A stretch of 50,954 nt of DNA from Anaerolineaceae bacterium (GCA_016927865.1 JAFGLU010000013.1:1-50954); one strand, 5' to 3'; positions 8,929 to 17,584 are shown, counted from the first letter of the stretch. The notes: generated from the sequence alone by a model not told the origin. A program made the numbers and translations.

Positions 8929-9804
8929 TTACACCAACCCCAGTTGCTTCAAAGCTTCCAAAGCCGCCGATTTCGCCGCCGCCTGCTTGCTCGACCCGGT
9001 CCCGGTGCCGTATACCTGCCCATTCACCAGCACATCCACTTCGAACACCTTAGAGTGATCCGGTCCAACCGAGCCTCGGGTCACATAGTACGGTGCCTGA
9101 AAACCCTGAGATTGTGCCCATTCCTGGAAGCTGCTCTTGGGGTCCTCGGTGGCCTGGTTAGCCAGCACGGTTTCCGATGCTACTTCAAGCAGCGGTGAGA
9201 TAAAGGTCCTCACGGCATCAATCGAGGAATCCAGATATATTGCCCCTATCAAAGCCTCAAAGGTATCACACAACAACGCCGAGCGATCGCGCCCGCCCGC
9301 CTGCGCCTCACCCTTTCCCAGGCGCATGGCAGATCCCAACCCGATGATTCGTCCAAAATGCGCCAGTTGTTCCGTGTATACCAACGCCGAGCGCATTCGA
9401 GTCAGATCCCCCTCCGGCATCTCTGGGTACCGATTGTACAACCACGCGCCAACGACAAAGTCCAGAATCGCATCCCCCAAAAACTCCAGACGTTCGTTAT
9501 CTTCCAGCGCTTCGCTGTGCTCGTTCAGGTAAGAACGATGCGTTAACGCCCGGCTCAACAGCGTCACGTCTTTAAAGCGCAACCCCAAGCGTTTGGCAAA
9601 ATCCTGGGGGCTTTCGACATTCCCGTTATTTGCTTCCACCATATTCTCCCGGGAACTCAGGGAGCGCAAGCCGCCCGGCTGATTGTACGTTGCCTGCGGG
9701 GTTGGTGTCCCGGCGGCTGGCGTTCCATCAGTTCCCTTAAAAAATTTTAAAAAACTAGTCACCCCTTTGTGGGTGATATTTCCCTTCGATCCATGTTTCG
9801 CCAT
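8929..9804 (-). CDS. rnc: ribonuclease III
   Basis: Double-strand-specific RNase that processes rRNA and mRNA. The RNase III signature is NERLEFLGDAILD, the catalytic region ends CDTFEALIGAIYLD, and a C-terminal dsRNA-binding domain ends SKQAAAKSAALEALKQLG. The start is uncertain. ATG at 9642 gives 237 aa, the usual length, but its GGGAG is only 3 nt away. ATG at 9804 (chosen) has AGAGG 9 nt upstream and adds about 54 Gly/Thr/Pro-rich residues, overlapping moaDE by 50 nt. ATG at 9837 is also open. Codons downstream run into smc. Confidence 0.9.
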   Translation of the reverse strand: MAKHGSKGNITHKGVTSFLKFFKGTDGTPAAGTPTPQATYNQPGGLRSLSSRENMVEANNGNVESPQDFAKRLGLRFKDVTLLSRALTHRSYLNEHSEALEDNERLEFLGDAILDFVVGAWLYNRYPEMPEGDLTRMRSALVYTEQLAHFGRIIGLGSAMRLGKGEAQAGGRDRSALLCDTFEALIGAIYLDSSIDAVRTFISPLLEVASETVLANQATEDPKSSFQEWAQSQGFQAPYYVTRGSVGPDHSKVFEVDVLVNGQVYGTGTGSSKQAAAKSAALEALKQLGLV

Positions 9805-10456
9805 CAGGGCCCACCTCTTTCTTCCACACTGGCACAATCTCCTTCAGCCGGTCAATCCCATACCGGGCTGCCTCAAACACCCCCGTGTCGCGGTGCGACG
9901 CAGTACACGCAATTAAAACGGTCGGCGTACCCGGCATCAGTCGCCCAATGCGCTGCACAATCGCAATTCCTTCCACCGCCTCCCACCGTTCGCGGATTTC
10001 ATCCGCCACCTGTCGCATCTTGGCTTCCGCCATCGGCGCATAAGCCTCATATTCCAACAAAGTCGTTTCGTGGGCTTCTCCCCGCGTGGTCTGCCCGCGC
10101 ACCATCCCGCTGAACACACACGCCGCCCCCGTGGTCGGTAGCGTGATTTGCGCCACAAGGTCATCCAGGTCAATCACCTCTTCCGTGATCCGGCAAATAA
10201 CCGGTCCGTCCCCGCCTCCGCTCACCGGCGGAAAAATCGCCACTTCCGCCCCATCTGGTACCACATCTTCATTGAACGCAAATGACTGGTCAATCGAAAC
10301 CACCGCCGCTTCCACTGCCCCGGCCAATCCGGGGTAGGTAGCGATCAGTTGCTTCTTCAATTCACTCACCGCAGATCCCGAAGGCAAGTCGATTTCTGCG
10401 CGCCCTTTTCCGGCGCGTTCCTTCAATGACGCGAAAAATAAAACCGTCACACGCAT
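9755..10456 (-). CDS. moaDE: molybdopterin synthase, MoaD-MoaE fusion
   Basis: A 233-aa single-chain molybdopterin synthase, which adds two sulfurs to precursor Z (cPMP). Residues 1-82 are MoaD (ubiquitin fold, VTVLFFASLKERAG, ending IFPPVSGG). Residues about 86-233 are MoaE (ACVFSGMVRG, EAYAPMAEAKM, ACTASHRDTGVFEA, VPVWKKEVGPDGETWIEG, with conserved His and Lys residues). MoaD must carry a C-terminal Gly-Gly thiocarboxylate, yet here the Gly-Gly is internal (SGGGDGP), so cleavage would be needed, as reported for the mycobacterial fusion MoaX. It lies 7 nt after moaC and overlaps the likely rnc start. Confidence 0.9.
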   Translation of the reverse strand: MRVTVLFFASLKERAGKGRAEIDLPSGSAVSELKKQLIATYPGLAGAVEAAVVSIDQSFAFNEDVVPDGAEVAIFPPVSGGGDGPVICRITEEVIDLDDLVAQITLPTTGAACVFSGMVRGQTTRGEAHETTLLEYEAYAPMAEAKMRQVADEIRERWEAVEGIAIVQRIGRLMPGTPTVLIACTASHRDTGVFEAARYGIDRLKEIVPVWKKEVGPDGETWIEGKYHPQRGD

Positions 10457-10463
10457 AGTTCGC

Positions 10464-10943
10464 TCACTCGTTCACAACGTCGCCACTGCGCCCGCCGTGC
10501 TTTTCTACCAGGCGTATGTTATCGATCCGGGCAGTTTTTTCCACCGCCTTGACCATATCGCATACAGTCAGCGCTGAGACTGCCACAGCCGATAAAGCTT
10601 CCATTTCAACGCCTGTTTTTCCCACAGTTCTTGCCGTCGCTGAAATCAGCACACCCGGCAGCGCGTCAGAGATCTCGAGTTCGACCTGTACCTGGGTCAA
10701 TGCCAGTGGATGGCACAGCGGGATCAACTCTGCCGTCTTCTTAGCCCCCATGATCCCAGCTACTTGGGCCACGGTCAGCACATCCCCTTTTTTCATCAAT
10801 CCCTCGCGGATCAACGCCAGCGTTTCGGGGCGCAGATGCACCTCTCCTCGCGCGATCGCGATTCGCTCGCTGTCAGGCTTGGCTCCTACATCGACCATGT
10901 GAGCGCGCCCGTTTTCATCCAGATGGGTTAATCGATCTGCCAT
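10464..10943 (-). CDS. moaC: cyclic pyranopterin monophosphate synthase MoaC
   Basis: A 159-aa enzyme of molybdenum cofactor synthesis, converting the MoaA product to cPMP. Family motifs: [28 protein letters not shown] (with the conserved His), [20 protein letters not shown] and the C-terminal KHGGRSGDV. Length is normal. It is first in a minus-strand run with moaDE, rnc and smc. A TATAAT on the minus strand 13 nt before the ATG implies a very short leader with no ribosome-binding site. MoaA and MoaB are not in the window. Confidence 0.96.
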   Translation of the reverse strand: MADRLTHLDENGRAHMVDVGAKPDSERIAIARGEVHLRPETLALIREGLMKKGDVLTVAQVAGIMGAKKTAELIPLCHPLALTQVQVELEISDALPGVLISATARTVGKTGVEMEALSAVAVSALTVCDMVKAVEKTARIDNIRLVEKHGGRSGDVVNE

Positions 10944-10956
10944 ATTGAGTGCCGAA

Positions 10957-10989
10957 ATTATAACCTAATCGCCATCCTTCTGCTATAAT
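10957..10989. promoter_or_regulatory. divergent promoters for moaC and scpA
   Basis: The 53 bp between the two genes hold one TATAAT on each strand: minus-strand -10 at 10957-10962 for moaC and plus-strand TGCTATAAT (-10 at 10984-10989) for scpA. The scpA -10 is 7 nt before the GTG, so its transcript should begin at the start codon. The two promoters overlap face to face. Confidence 0.6.
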
Positions 10990-10996
10990 TCGCCCC

Positions 10997-11785
10997 GTGA
11001 GTTTTCAGGTAGCAGCGCACCAGACCGAACATTACCGGGTCAATACCCCCATCTTTGAGGGGCCATTAGACCTGCTCCTCGAGTTAATTGAGCGAGCCGA
11101 ATTGGATATTACCACTCTGGCTCTGGCACAAGTCACAGATCAATACCTGGCTTACTTGAAAAATCTAACCGAACGGGACGCTGCCGAAGTCTCTGCCTTC
11201 CTCATCATCGCCACCCGCCTGGTGCAGATCAAATCGGCGGCTCTCTTGCCGCGCCCTTCCATCGATGCCCCAATCCAGGAAGAAGATCCCGGCGAAGCCC
11301 TGGCCCGCCAGCTCATCATCTACAAACGCTTCAAAGAACTGGCCCTAAACCTCCATGAGCGTGAGTTAAACGGTTTACGCACTTACCTCCGCGTGGCTCC
11401 TCCACCCGTGAGATACGAAGCTCGCCTCGATCTCAGCGGCGTATCCTTGCCCGACCTGGTCCTCGCTGCCCGAACAGTCTTCTTCAGCCTGCCGGTGCTC
11501 CCCGATCTGAACAATGTTGTCAGTCGCCCGCGCATCACCATTCGCGAAAAAATCCACTCCATCCTGGTCACCCTGCGGGAAATTGGCCAAACAACCTTCC
11601 GATCACTGTTCCAAACCCGCCCCGACCGCGTGGAAACAATCGTCACCTTCCTGGCTATGTTGGAGTTGGTTAAACGCCGTATCATCTTCGCCCAACAAGA
11701 CGATCTCTTTGGCGATATCCAGATCCAATCTTCAAGCGATACAGAAGTCGACGAAGCCCAGGTCGAATCCGAATTCATGGAATAA
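10997..11785 (+). CDS. scpA: segregation and condensation protein A
   Basis: A 262-aa kleisin that bridges SMC heads. The N-terminal family signature is FEGPLDLLLELIERAELDI, followed by ALAQVTDQYLAYL and LVQIKSAALLPRP. The C-terminal winged helix includes RVETIVTFLAMLELVKRRIIFAQQ. The GTG start has no ribosome-binding site but sits 7 nt after TATAAT, which supports leaderless translation. No scpB follows; a terminator does. Confidence 0.93.
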   Translation: MSFQVAAHQTEHYRVNTPIFEGPLDLLLELIERAELDITTLALAQVTDQYLAYLKNLTERDAAEVSAFLIIATRLVQIKSAALLPRPSIDAPIQEEDPGEALARQLIIYKRFKELALNLHERELNGLRTYLRVAPPPVRYEARLDLSGVSLPDLVLAARTVFFSLPVLPDLNNVVSRPRITIREKIHSILVTLREIGQTTFRSLFQTRPDRVETIVTFLAMLELVKRRIIFAQQDDLFGDIQIQSSSDTEVDEAQVESEFME

Positions 11786-11817
11786 AAAAAATCCCCGCTG
11801 AGCGGGGATATTTTTTA
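11784..11817. terminator. bidirectional terminator after scpA
   Basis: Stem TCCCCGC/GCGGGGA (11792-11798 and 11802-11808) with A-run before and T-run after, so it can serve both scpA and the convergent gene at 11815-12369. Confidence 0.8.
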
Positions 11818-12369
11818 TTCTTCTTCTACGTCTTCGTCTTCTTCCAGGAACAACTCATAAGGCAGTCGGTTGCCCACCCACACCACCATTAAGCGCATAT
11901 CATAAGGCTCAAAGGTCTGCTCCGGGAATTTCGCCTGGAAGGCCGCGTCCAGCGCATCATAGGTGTCTTCTTTCGGCCAAACAACCATGAAACCCGGCAG
12001 CTTGGTGCGGTCTGCCTCGGGGGGCAGCAATTTCTCCCATTTGCGCTCTTGCAGCAGTTCATAGACCTGCCCGCGCAATTCTGGGTTCAGCTCGCTCCAT
12101 GCTTGCAGCACTTGAGCGGTAAAATCGGGGCGACGCTCAAAAGGTGTGGCAGCCCCGCGAACCTTTACGCCCACTGGTGCCTGGGCGCTGTTACGGAAAC
12201 CCGGCACCTGAACGTGCTTCTTGATCCCATTATTGATCGCCGAGCGACGTTCACCCGAGAGTTTATCCATCTGCGTGAACACAGACTGAATCACAGTTTG
12301 CCGGTATTCCGGCAACATAAATTCATTGATCGAATGAAAAGGCAAGTAACGGATTTGCTTATCGTCCAT
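11815..12369 (-). CDS. conserved hypothetical protein, acidic C-terminus
   Basis: A 184-aa soluble protein I do not recognise. It has no signal peptide or membrane segment. Visible features are an N-terminal helix (SINEFMLPEYRQTVIQSVFTQ), a basic middle (GIKKHVQVPGFRN), a helical region resembling a small all-alpha fold (VLQAWSELNPELRGQVYELL), a beta-like end (GFMVVWPKEDTYDAL, RLMVVWVGNRL) and a run of Asp/Glu at the end. Its start is backed by TATAAT 8 nt upstream (leaderless). Its position opposite scpA gives no functional clue. Confidence 0.75.
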   Translation of the reverse strand: MDDKQIRYLPFHSINEFMLPEYRQTVIQSVFTQMDKLSGERRSAINNGIKKHVQVPGFRNSAQAPVGVKVRGAATPFERRPDFTAQVLQAWSELNPELRGQVYELLQERKWEKLLPPEADRTKLPGFMVVWPKEDTYDALDAAFQAKFPEQTFEPYDMRLMVVWVGNRLPYELFLEEDEDVEEE

Positions 12370-12377
12370 AGCCGCAG

Positions 12378-12383
12378 ATTATA
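12378..12383 (-). promoter_or_regulatory. -10 box of leaderless gene at 12369
   Basis: TATAAT on the minus strand with 8 nt to the ATG and no ribosome-binding site between. Confidence 0.5.
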
Positions 12384-12393
12384 CCTCAAAGCA

Positions 12394-13338
12394 TCATAAA
12401 TCTGAGCAAACGCGATCGCTCATCTCGTCCAACTGCATCACGGCTTCATCGCTCAACCGCCAGCCGCTTGCTCCCGCGTTTTGCTCCGCCTGGAGCAGAG
12501 TCTTCGCCCCCGGAATAGGCAGCGCCCCTTTGCACATTACCCAATTCAACGCTACCTGCGAAGGCGTTTTGCTACCGTGTTCCGCCCCAATCCTTTTCAA
12601 CAATGTCAACAGCGGCTGCACCTTTTCCAGGTATTTCCGTCCAAATCGTCCGCTGCGAACACCCTGAGGCAAGTTTTCTGGTGAATATTTCCCGGTCAAC
12701 ACGCCCATCGCCAGAGGGCTATACGCAATTAACGCGGTCTCTTGCTCCTGACATTGTCGCAAAAGCCCATTCTTTTCCACTTTTCGGTTCAACAGATGAT
12801 ACTCAACCTGGTTAGAAGCCAGATGCACCCCTTCCCGTTGCAGCCGGTCTGAGGCCCGCTGCATCTGTCGCCGGTCGTAATTCGACACCCCTACGGCGCG
12901 CGTTAAGCCCGCGTTTACTGCCTCTGTTAACCCTTCCATCCAGGTTTCAATGTTCACGGGCGGCAGCGGCTGATGAATTTGATACAGATCCACCTGCTCC
13001 AGCCCCAGGCGCTTCAGTGAACTTTTCAATGCGCCCATCAAAGACTGTCGCGATAATCTCCATGGAAAAGGCATGAACTTGGTCGCCACCAGAACCGGCT
13101 CTTGCGCCTGCTTTAGGAACTGCCCCAAGATTTGCTCCGATTGCCCCTGACCGTAGATCTCCGCCGTGTCAAACAAGCGAATCCCTGCCGCAATGGATGA
13201 CTCAAAAGCTCCTCGCAAATCTCCCAAGGAATAATCACGCCCATACCCCCAGATTAAGCGCTCCCCCCACGCCCAAACCCCCACACCCATTTCAATGCCT
13301 GCCAGGATGTTTTCCTTGGCTGGTGCCGCTTCGTTCAT
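12394..13338 (-). CDS. aldo/keto reductase
   Basis: A 314-aa NAD(P)H-dependent oxidoreductase of the AKR (TIM-barrel) superfamily. Catalytic tetrad: Asp and Tyr in RLFDTAEIYGQG, Lys in VLVATKFMPF, His in VDLYQIHQPLP. The cofactor end is ALNWVMCKGALPIPGAKT. Substrate cannot be told. The start at 13338 has GGGAGG just upstream; an in-frame ATG at 13383 lies before the ribosome-binding site. The divergent neighbour is a DUF2807 lipoprotein, with palindromic repeat B between them. Confidence 0.9.
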   Translation of the reverse strand: MNEAAPAKENILAGIEMGVGVWAWGERLIWGYGRDYSLGDLRGAFESSIAAGIRLFDTAEIYGQGQSEQILGQFLKQAQEPVLVATKFMPFPWRLSRQSLMGALKSSLKRLGLEQVDLYQIHQPLPPVNIETWMEGLTEAVNAGLTRAVGVSNYDRRQMQRASDRLQREGVHLASNQVEYHLLNRKVEKNGLLRQCQEQETALIAYSPLAMGVLTGKYSPENLPQGVRSGRFGRKYLEKVQPLLTLLKRIGAEHGSKTPSQVALNWVMCKGALPIPGAKTLLQAEQNAGASGWRLSDEAVMQLDEMSDRVCSDL

Positions 13339-13354
13339 ACCTGCCTCCCAAATT

Positions 13355-13465
13355 AATACACTCTGAGCAACGAAAGTTTCCAAATTTTAGGTGTTTGTAG
13401 GGCGAGGCGCCCCACAAACACCTAAAGTTCAGACTTCTTCCGCATTTGGTTGAGTAGCAACAACT
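13355..13465. repeat. palindromic intergenic repeat, copy B
   Basis: Inner 19-bp inverted repeat with one mismatch (13386-13404 and 13408-13426, TTAGGTGTTTGT core). The outer right arm GGTTGAGTAGCAAC matches the arms of copies C and E; the left arm (ACTCTGAG) is diverged. It sits in the divergent gap between the reductase and lipoprotein genes. Confidence 0.55.
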
Positions 13466-13558
13466 TCGAACGGATGAAATGATTATAGCAAATTTGCAAC
13501 CTTTCTGTACTTATCCCCGTATACGATCATGTAAACATATTTGAAAGGAACTGCCACA

Positions 13559-14299
13559 ATGACCAAATCTCTTCTTCTCCTCACTGTCTTAGCACTTCTG
13601 GTCTTTCCCGCCTGCGGACTGACCTTCAACCTGGCTAATTCAAACCGTGTGAATGGCTCGGGGAACGCCATCTCCGAAACTCGTGATGTGTCTGGATTCA
13701 CCGAAGTGTCGCTCGAAGTGCCCAGCACCTTGTACATCGAGCAGGGCGACACCGAAAGCCTGACCATCGAAGCTGACGACAATGTCCTCGATCTGATCGA
13801 GACCGAAGTGACCGGCACCCGTCTCACGCTGGGCATCAAGCCCTCTATCAACTTGAATTTGGGCACCCGGATCAAATTCTATCTGACCGTCAAGGATCTT
13901 AACGCTGTCAGCATCAATGGCTCCGGGCGCGTGGAGATGGGCACGCTAACAAGCACTGACCTTAAACTGAGCATTTCTGGATCGGGTGATTACGTCATCG
14001 AACAACTCACCGCCGATCGTTTCGAGACCAACATTGACGGTTCTGGCAAAATCATCGTTGCCGGTCAGGTTCCCGAGCTCGATATCCACATCAGCGGCTC
14101 CGGCAACTTCAACTGCCCCGATCTGGCTTCCCAGAACGCCACCGTCCGCATCGACGGCTCTGGTTCTGTCACAATTTGGCCAAGCGACTCGCTGGATATC
14201 CGCATCAGCGGCTCAGGCACGGTGCGCTACTATGGCTCGCCCAGCATCACCCAGAGCATCTCTGGCTCCGGTTCCATCAAATCCCAGGGAGACAAATAA
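13559..14299 (+). CDS. DUF2807 (head GIN domain) lipoprotein
   Basis: A 246-aa lipoprotein. The signal peptide ends in FPAC (lipobox-like, Cys about 18). The rest is a right-handed beta-helix-like repeat rich in SGSG turns (NGSGNAISETRDVSGF, SINGSGRVEMG, SISGSGDYVI, NIDGSGKIIV, HISGSGNF, RIDGSGSVTI), the pattern of DUF2807, an auto-transporter-adhesin-like domain of unknown role. The ATG at 13559 has GAAAGGA 9 nt upstream; an in-frame ATG at 13541 precedes that site. A terminator follows. Confidence 0.85.
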   Translation: MTKSLLLLTVLALLVFPACGLTFNLANSNRVNGSGNAISETRDVSGFTEVSLEVPSTLYIEQGDTESLTIEADDNVLDLIETEVTGTRLTLGIKPSINLNLGTRIKFYLTVKDLNAVSINGSGRVEMGTLTSTDLKLSISGSGDYVIEQLTADRFETNIDGSGKIIVAGQVPELDIHISGSGNFNCPDLASQNATVRIDGSGSVTIWPSDSLDIRISGSGTVRYYGSPSITQSISGSGSIKSQGDK

Positions 14300-14323
14300 C
14301 CCCTGACTGTCTCCCCCTGCTCA

Positions 14324-14355
14324 GGCTCTCCCGTTCTCTCGGGAGAGCCTTTTTT
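14324..14355 (+). terminator. terminator of the DUF2807 gene
   Basis: GGCTCTCCC/GGGAGAGCC stem (14324-14332 and 14341-14349) followed by six T. Confidence 0.85.
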
Positions 14356-14630
14356 GTAACTACCTTGACAATGTCACTTTAAAACGCTATGGCCTTCGAA
14401 CTCAGGTGTTACCCCCACCCTACCCTCCCCCGGCCACCAGGATTCTCAATCACTTAAGTGTTTTGCCGGGGGAGGGGCGGGGGTGGGGCCACGAGCTCGA
14501 AATTTTAAAGTGACATTGTCAAGCTACTCAGGCTTTGGTAGAAAAGTCCCGAATTTGTGGTGTTGGGCGGGGCGAAGCCCCACCCAACACCACAAATTCG
14601 GCTTCTTCCCCCAATGGGCTGAGCAGTAAC
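14356..14630. repeat. palindromic intergenic repeat, copy C (interrupted)
   Basis: Inner 25-bp inverted repeat with one mismatch (14549-14573 and 14577-14601, core GAATTTGTGGTGTTGGG). The right outer arm GGCTGAGCAGTAAC ends at 14630. The left outer arm GTAACTAC...TCAGGC is split by the 160-bp element at 14364-14523: removing that element and one CTAC copy restores GTAACTACTCAGG, the same as copy E. Confidence 0.75.
14364..14523. mobile_element. 160-bp MITE-like palindromic element with 4-bp target duplication
   Basis: Perfect 21-bp terminal inverted repeats (14364-14384, CTTGACAATGTCACTTTAAA then A, and 14503-14523). The inside is also an imperfect palindrome (C-rich arm 14411-14434, G-rich arm about 14464-14487; TTCGAACTC/GAGCTCGAA). 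CTAC at 14360-14363 is repeated at 14524-14527. It has no coding capacity, so it would need a transposase supplied elsewhere. Confidence 0.7.
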
Positions 14631-14682
14631 CCTCTTTTATCAACAAAAATCGAAAATATGTTTTATTTTTCTCTCAAAATGG

Positions 14683-14688
14683 TATAAT
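14683..14688 (+). promoter_or_regulatory. -10 box of leaderless dinG-like gene
   Basis: TATAAT with 7 nt to the ATG at 14696; no ribosome-binding site between. An A/T-rich stretch lies upstream. Confidence 0.55.
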
Positions 14689-14695
14689 CCTGTTC

Positions 14696-17497
14696 ATGCC
14701 CTCAATTGTCGCTATTGATATCGAAACAACCGGTTTGGACGAATCCCGAGACGCCATTACCGAAATCGGCGCGGTGCGCTTCAACGGCCATCGCATCGAA
14801 GCCGAATGGAGCACCCTGGTCAACCCGGGCCGCCCCATTCCCCCCTTCATCACCCAATTAACCGGCATCACCAATGACATGGTGCGCAACGCCCCGCCTA
14901 TCAAGGCCGTATCCCGCGAACTGGCCGACTTCGTTGGCGACTCGCCCGTCTTAGGGCACAACGTTCGCTTCGATGTGGGCTTTTTACGGCACCAGGGAAT
15001 TCTACACTTCAACGAAACGCTCGATACCTATGATCTGGCGTCGGTGTTGCTCCCTTCTGCCAGCCGCTATAACCTCGGCGCGCTGGGTCAGGCACTCGGC
15101 ATCCTTCTTCCCGCCACCCACCGCGCCCTCGACGATGCCCGCGTCACCCATGCGGTCTTCTTGCAACTCTTCGACATGGCCCTCGAGCTACCCATCGATT
15201 TGATCGCCGAGTTTGTCCGTCTCAGTGAACCTTTCGAGTGGGGTGCGGGCTGGGTCTTCCAGCAAGCCCTGCGCGCAAAAGCGCGCCAGCCGGTTGGGGC
15301 CCGCAAAGCCCAGTCCGATGGCAGCTATGGCCCGCTGTATCCCTTTAAAGCAGAAACATTTCACGCTCCCCTCGAGCGCAACGAAAACCCACTTCCCCTG
15401 GATGTTGATGAGATTGCTGCGCTTCTCGAATACGGCGGGCCCTTCGCCCAATATTACGAAACCTACGAGTACCGCCAGCAGCAAGTGGAAATGCTTCGCG
15501 CAGTCAGCAATGCGCTCTCCACTGGCCAGCACTTGATGGTGGAGGCAGGTACGGGCACGGGCAAATCTTATGCCTACCTCGTTCCAGCCGCCCTCTTCGC
15601 CATCAACAACAACACCCGTGTAATCATTTCCACCAACACCATCAACCTCCAGGATCAGCTCATCAAGAAAGACATCCCCGATCTGCGCGACGCCCTCGGC
15701 ATCGATTTGCGCGCCACGGTGATGAAAGGTCGCTCCAATTACCTGTGCCCCCGCCGCCTGGATGCCCTCCGTCAGCGCGGACCGACCACGGTTGAAGAAA
15801 TGCGCGTCCTTGCCAAAGTCCTGGTCTGGCTAACCCAATCGGATTCTGGCGACCGCAATGAAATCAATCTCAACGGTCCCATCGAGCGCGAAACCTGGAT
15901 GCGCATCTCGGCAGAAGATGAGGGCTGCAAACCCGAGGTCTGTATGAGCCGCACAGGCGGAGCCTGCCCCTTTTATCGTGCCCGCCAGGCCGCCCAAAGC
16001 GCTCACCTGCTCATCGTGAACCACGCCCTCCTTTTAGCCGATATCGCCACCGGCAACCGGGTGCTGCCCGAGTTTGACTACCTCATCGTCGACGAAGCTC
16101 ACCACCTCGAAGCCGCCACCACCTCCGCTCTCAGCTTCAAGGTAACCCAAAACGACCTGGCTCGCCTGTTGCGTGAGATGGGCGGCTCGGCCACAGGCAT
16201 TCTTGGCCGCCTGCTGCGCATGCTCCAGGGCCTGCTGCGCCCTTCAGACCTGGCCGCCACCGAACAATCCATCAAGCGCTGCACCGATCTGCTCTTCCGC
16301 CTCGAACAAACCATCCAGGCTTTCTTCCGCAGCATCGAAGACTTCCTCGGCGAAGTCCGTGAAGGCCGCCCCGTCGGCGCCTACGGCCAACAAGAGCGCA
16401 TCCTCGAATCCACCCGCACACTGCCTGTGTGGACAGACGTCGAAGTCACTTGGGACGCCGCCCACGAGTCCATCAAACTCCTACTAAACCTCCTCTCTGA
16501 CCTATATAAAACCTGCGGAGAGCTGACTGACTCGGCCGACGAGGACTTTGAAGACACGGTAGCCAACCTGGCCAACGCCTACCGCCGTCTGTCCGAAGCC
16601 GACGCCAACCTGAACGGCCTGGTAGCCGAGGCGCAAAGCGGATTGATCTATTGGGCCGAAATTCAGGCCAACAGCAACATGCTCTCACTTCAGGTTGCCC
16701 CGCTGCAAATCGGGTCGCTCATGGAACAATTCATCTGGCATGAGAAAGCCAGTGTCATCCTCACTTCCGCCACCCTCACCGCCAACGAAGGTTTCGACTA
16801 CATCCGCAGCCGTCTCAACGCCGATGAAGCTGACGAGTTACAGCTCGGTTCTCCCTTCGACTATGAAAGCTCAGCTATGCTGTACCTGGTCAATGACATC
16901 CCCGAACCGCAAGATGCCAACGGCTATCAACGCGCTGTCGAATCGGGTCTGGTACGGCTGGCCAAGGCCACCAACGGCCGCATGCTGGCCCTGTTCACCT
17001 CCTACGCCCAACTCAAGCGCACTTCGCAAAACATCAGCGGCCCCTTGACCGAAGCGGGCGTCACCGTCTACGAACAAGGTGAGGGCGCCTCTGCCAACAC
17101 CCTCCTCGAAAATTTCCGCGACGCCGACAAAGCCGTCTTGCTCGGCACGCGCGCCTTCTGGGAAGGCGTCGATATCCCCGGTGAGGCCCTGTCTGTGCTG
17201 GTCATCGTCAAGCTTCCTTTTGACGTTCCCTCCGACCCCATCATCGCTGCCCGCTCCGAAACCTTCGAAGACGCTTTCAACGAATACCATCTGCCCGAAG
17301 CCATCCTGCGCTTCCGCCAGGGCTTTGGCCGCTTGATCCGCACCCAATCCGATCGTGGTATCGTTGCCATCTTCGACCGCCGCATCCTCACCAAGCGCTA
17401 CGGGCGTATGTTCATCGAGTCGCTGCCCACCTGCAAGGTCAAAGCCGGAACGCTCAATGACCTTCCAGCCGTGGCTGCCCGCTGGCTGAACATGTAA
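14696..17497 (+). CDS. dinG: DinG-family helicase with N-terminal DnaQ-like exonuclease
   Basis: A 933-aa fusion as in Firmicutes DinG. Residues 1-180 are a DEDDh exonuclease (AIDIETTGLDES, GHNVRFDVGFL, HRALDDARVTHAVF). The XPD-like superfamily 2 helicase has Walker A EAGTGTGKS (about 283-291), DEAH at about 466-469, and late motifs LGTRAFWEGVDIPGE and LRFRQGFGRLIRTQSDRG. Four Cys between Walker A and DEAH (YLCPRR, GCKPEVC, ACPFYRAR) match the iron-sulfur cluster of this family. The usual role is 5'-3' unwinding or nuclease action on branched nucleic acid in repair. It has a leaderless start and a terminator right after the stop. Confidence 0.92.
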   Translation: MPSIVAIDIETTGLDESRDAITEIGAVRFNGHRIEAEWSTLVNPGRPIPPFITQLTGITNDMVRNAPPIKAVSRELADFVGDSPVLGHNVRFDVGFLRHQGILHFNETLDTYDLASVLLPSASRYNLGALGQALGILLPATHRALDDARVTHAVFLQLFDMALELPIDLIAEFVRLSEPFEWGAGWVFQQALRAKARQPVGARKAQSDGSYGPLYPFKAETFHAPLERNENPLPLDVDEIAALLEYGGPFAQYYETYEYRQQQVEMLRAVSNALSTGQHLMVEAGTGTGKSYAYLVPAALFAINNNTRVIISTNTINLQDQLIKKDIPDLRDALGIDLRATVMKGRSNYLCPRRLDALRQRGPTTVEEMRVLAKVLVWLTQSDSGDRNEINLNGPIERETWMRISAEDEGCKPEVCMSRTGGACPFYRARQAAQSAHLLIVNHALLLADIATGNRVLPEFDYLIVDEAHHLEAATTSALSFKVTQNDLARLLREMGGSATGILGRLLRMLQGLLRPSDLAATEQSIKRCTDLLFRLEQTIQAFFRSIEDFLGEVREGRPVGAYGQQERILESTRTLPVWTDVEVTWDAAHESIKLLLNLLSDLYKTCGELTDSADEDFEDTVANLANAYRRLSEADANLNGLVAEAQSGLIYWAEIQANSNMLSLQVAPLQIGSLMEQFIWHEKASVILTSATLTANEGFDYIRSRLNADEADELQLGSPFDYESSAMLYLVNDIPEPQDANGYQRAVESGLVRLAKATNGRMLALFTSYAQLKRTSQNISGPLTEAGVTVYEQGEGASANTLLENFRDADKAVLLGTRAFWEGVDIPGEALSVLVIVKLPFDVPSDPIIAARSETFEDAFNEYHLPEAILRFRQGFGRLIRTQSDRGIVAIFDRRILTKRYGRMFIESLPTCKVKAGTLNDLPAVAARWLNM

Positions 17498-17513
17498 TTA
17501 CCGTTGGAAATAC

Positions 17514-17562
17514 TTTTTTGAGTCATATTGCCCGGCTTCGCCGGGCAATATGACTCAAAAAA
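17514..17562. terminator. bidirectional terminator between dinG and the URO-D-like gene
   Basis: Perfect 23-bp stem (17514-17536 and 17540-17562, core GAGTCATATTGCCCGGC) with a 3-nt loop. T-run and A-run ends make it work both ways for the convergent genes. Confidence 0.8.
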
Positions 17563-17584
17563 AACTTGTCCCGAACTCAAATAA

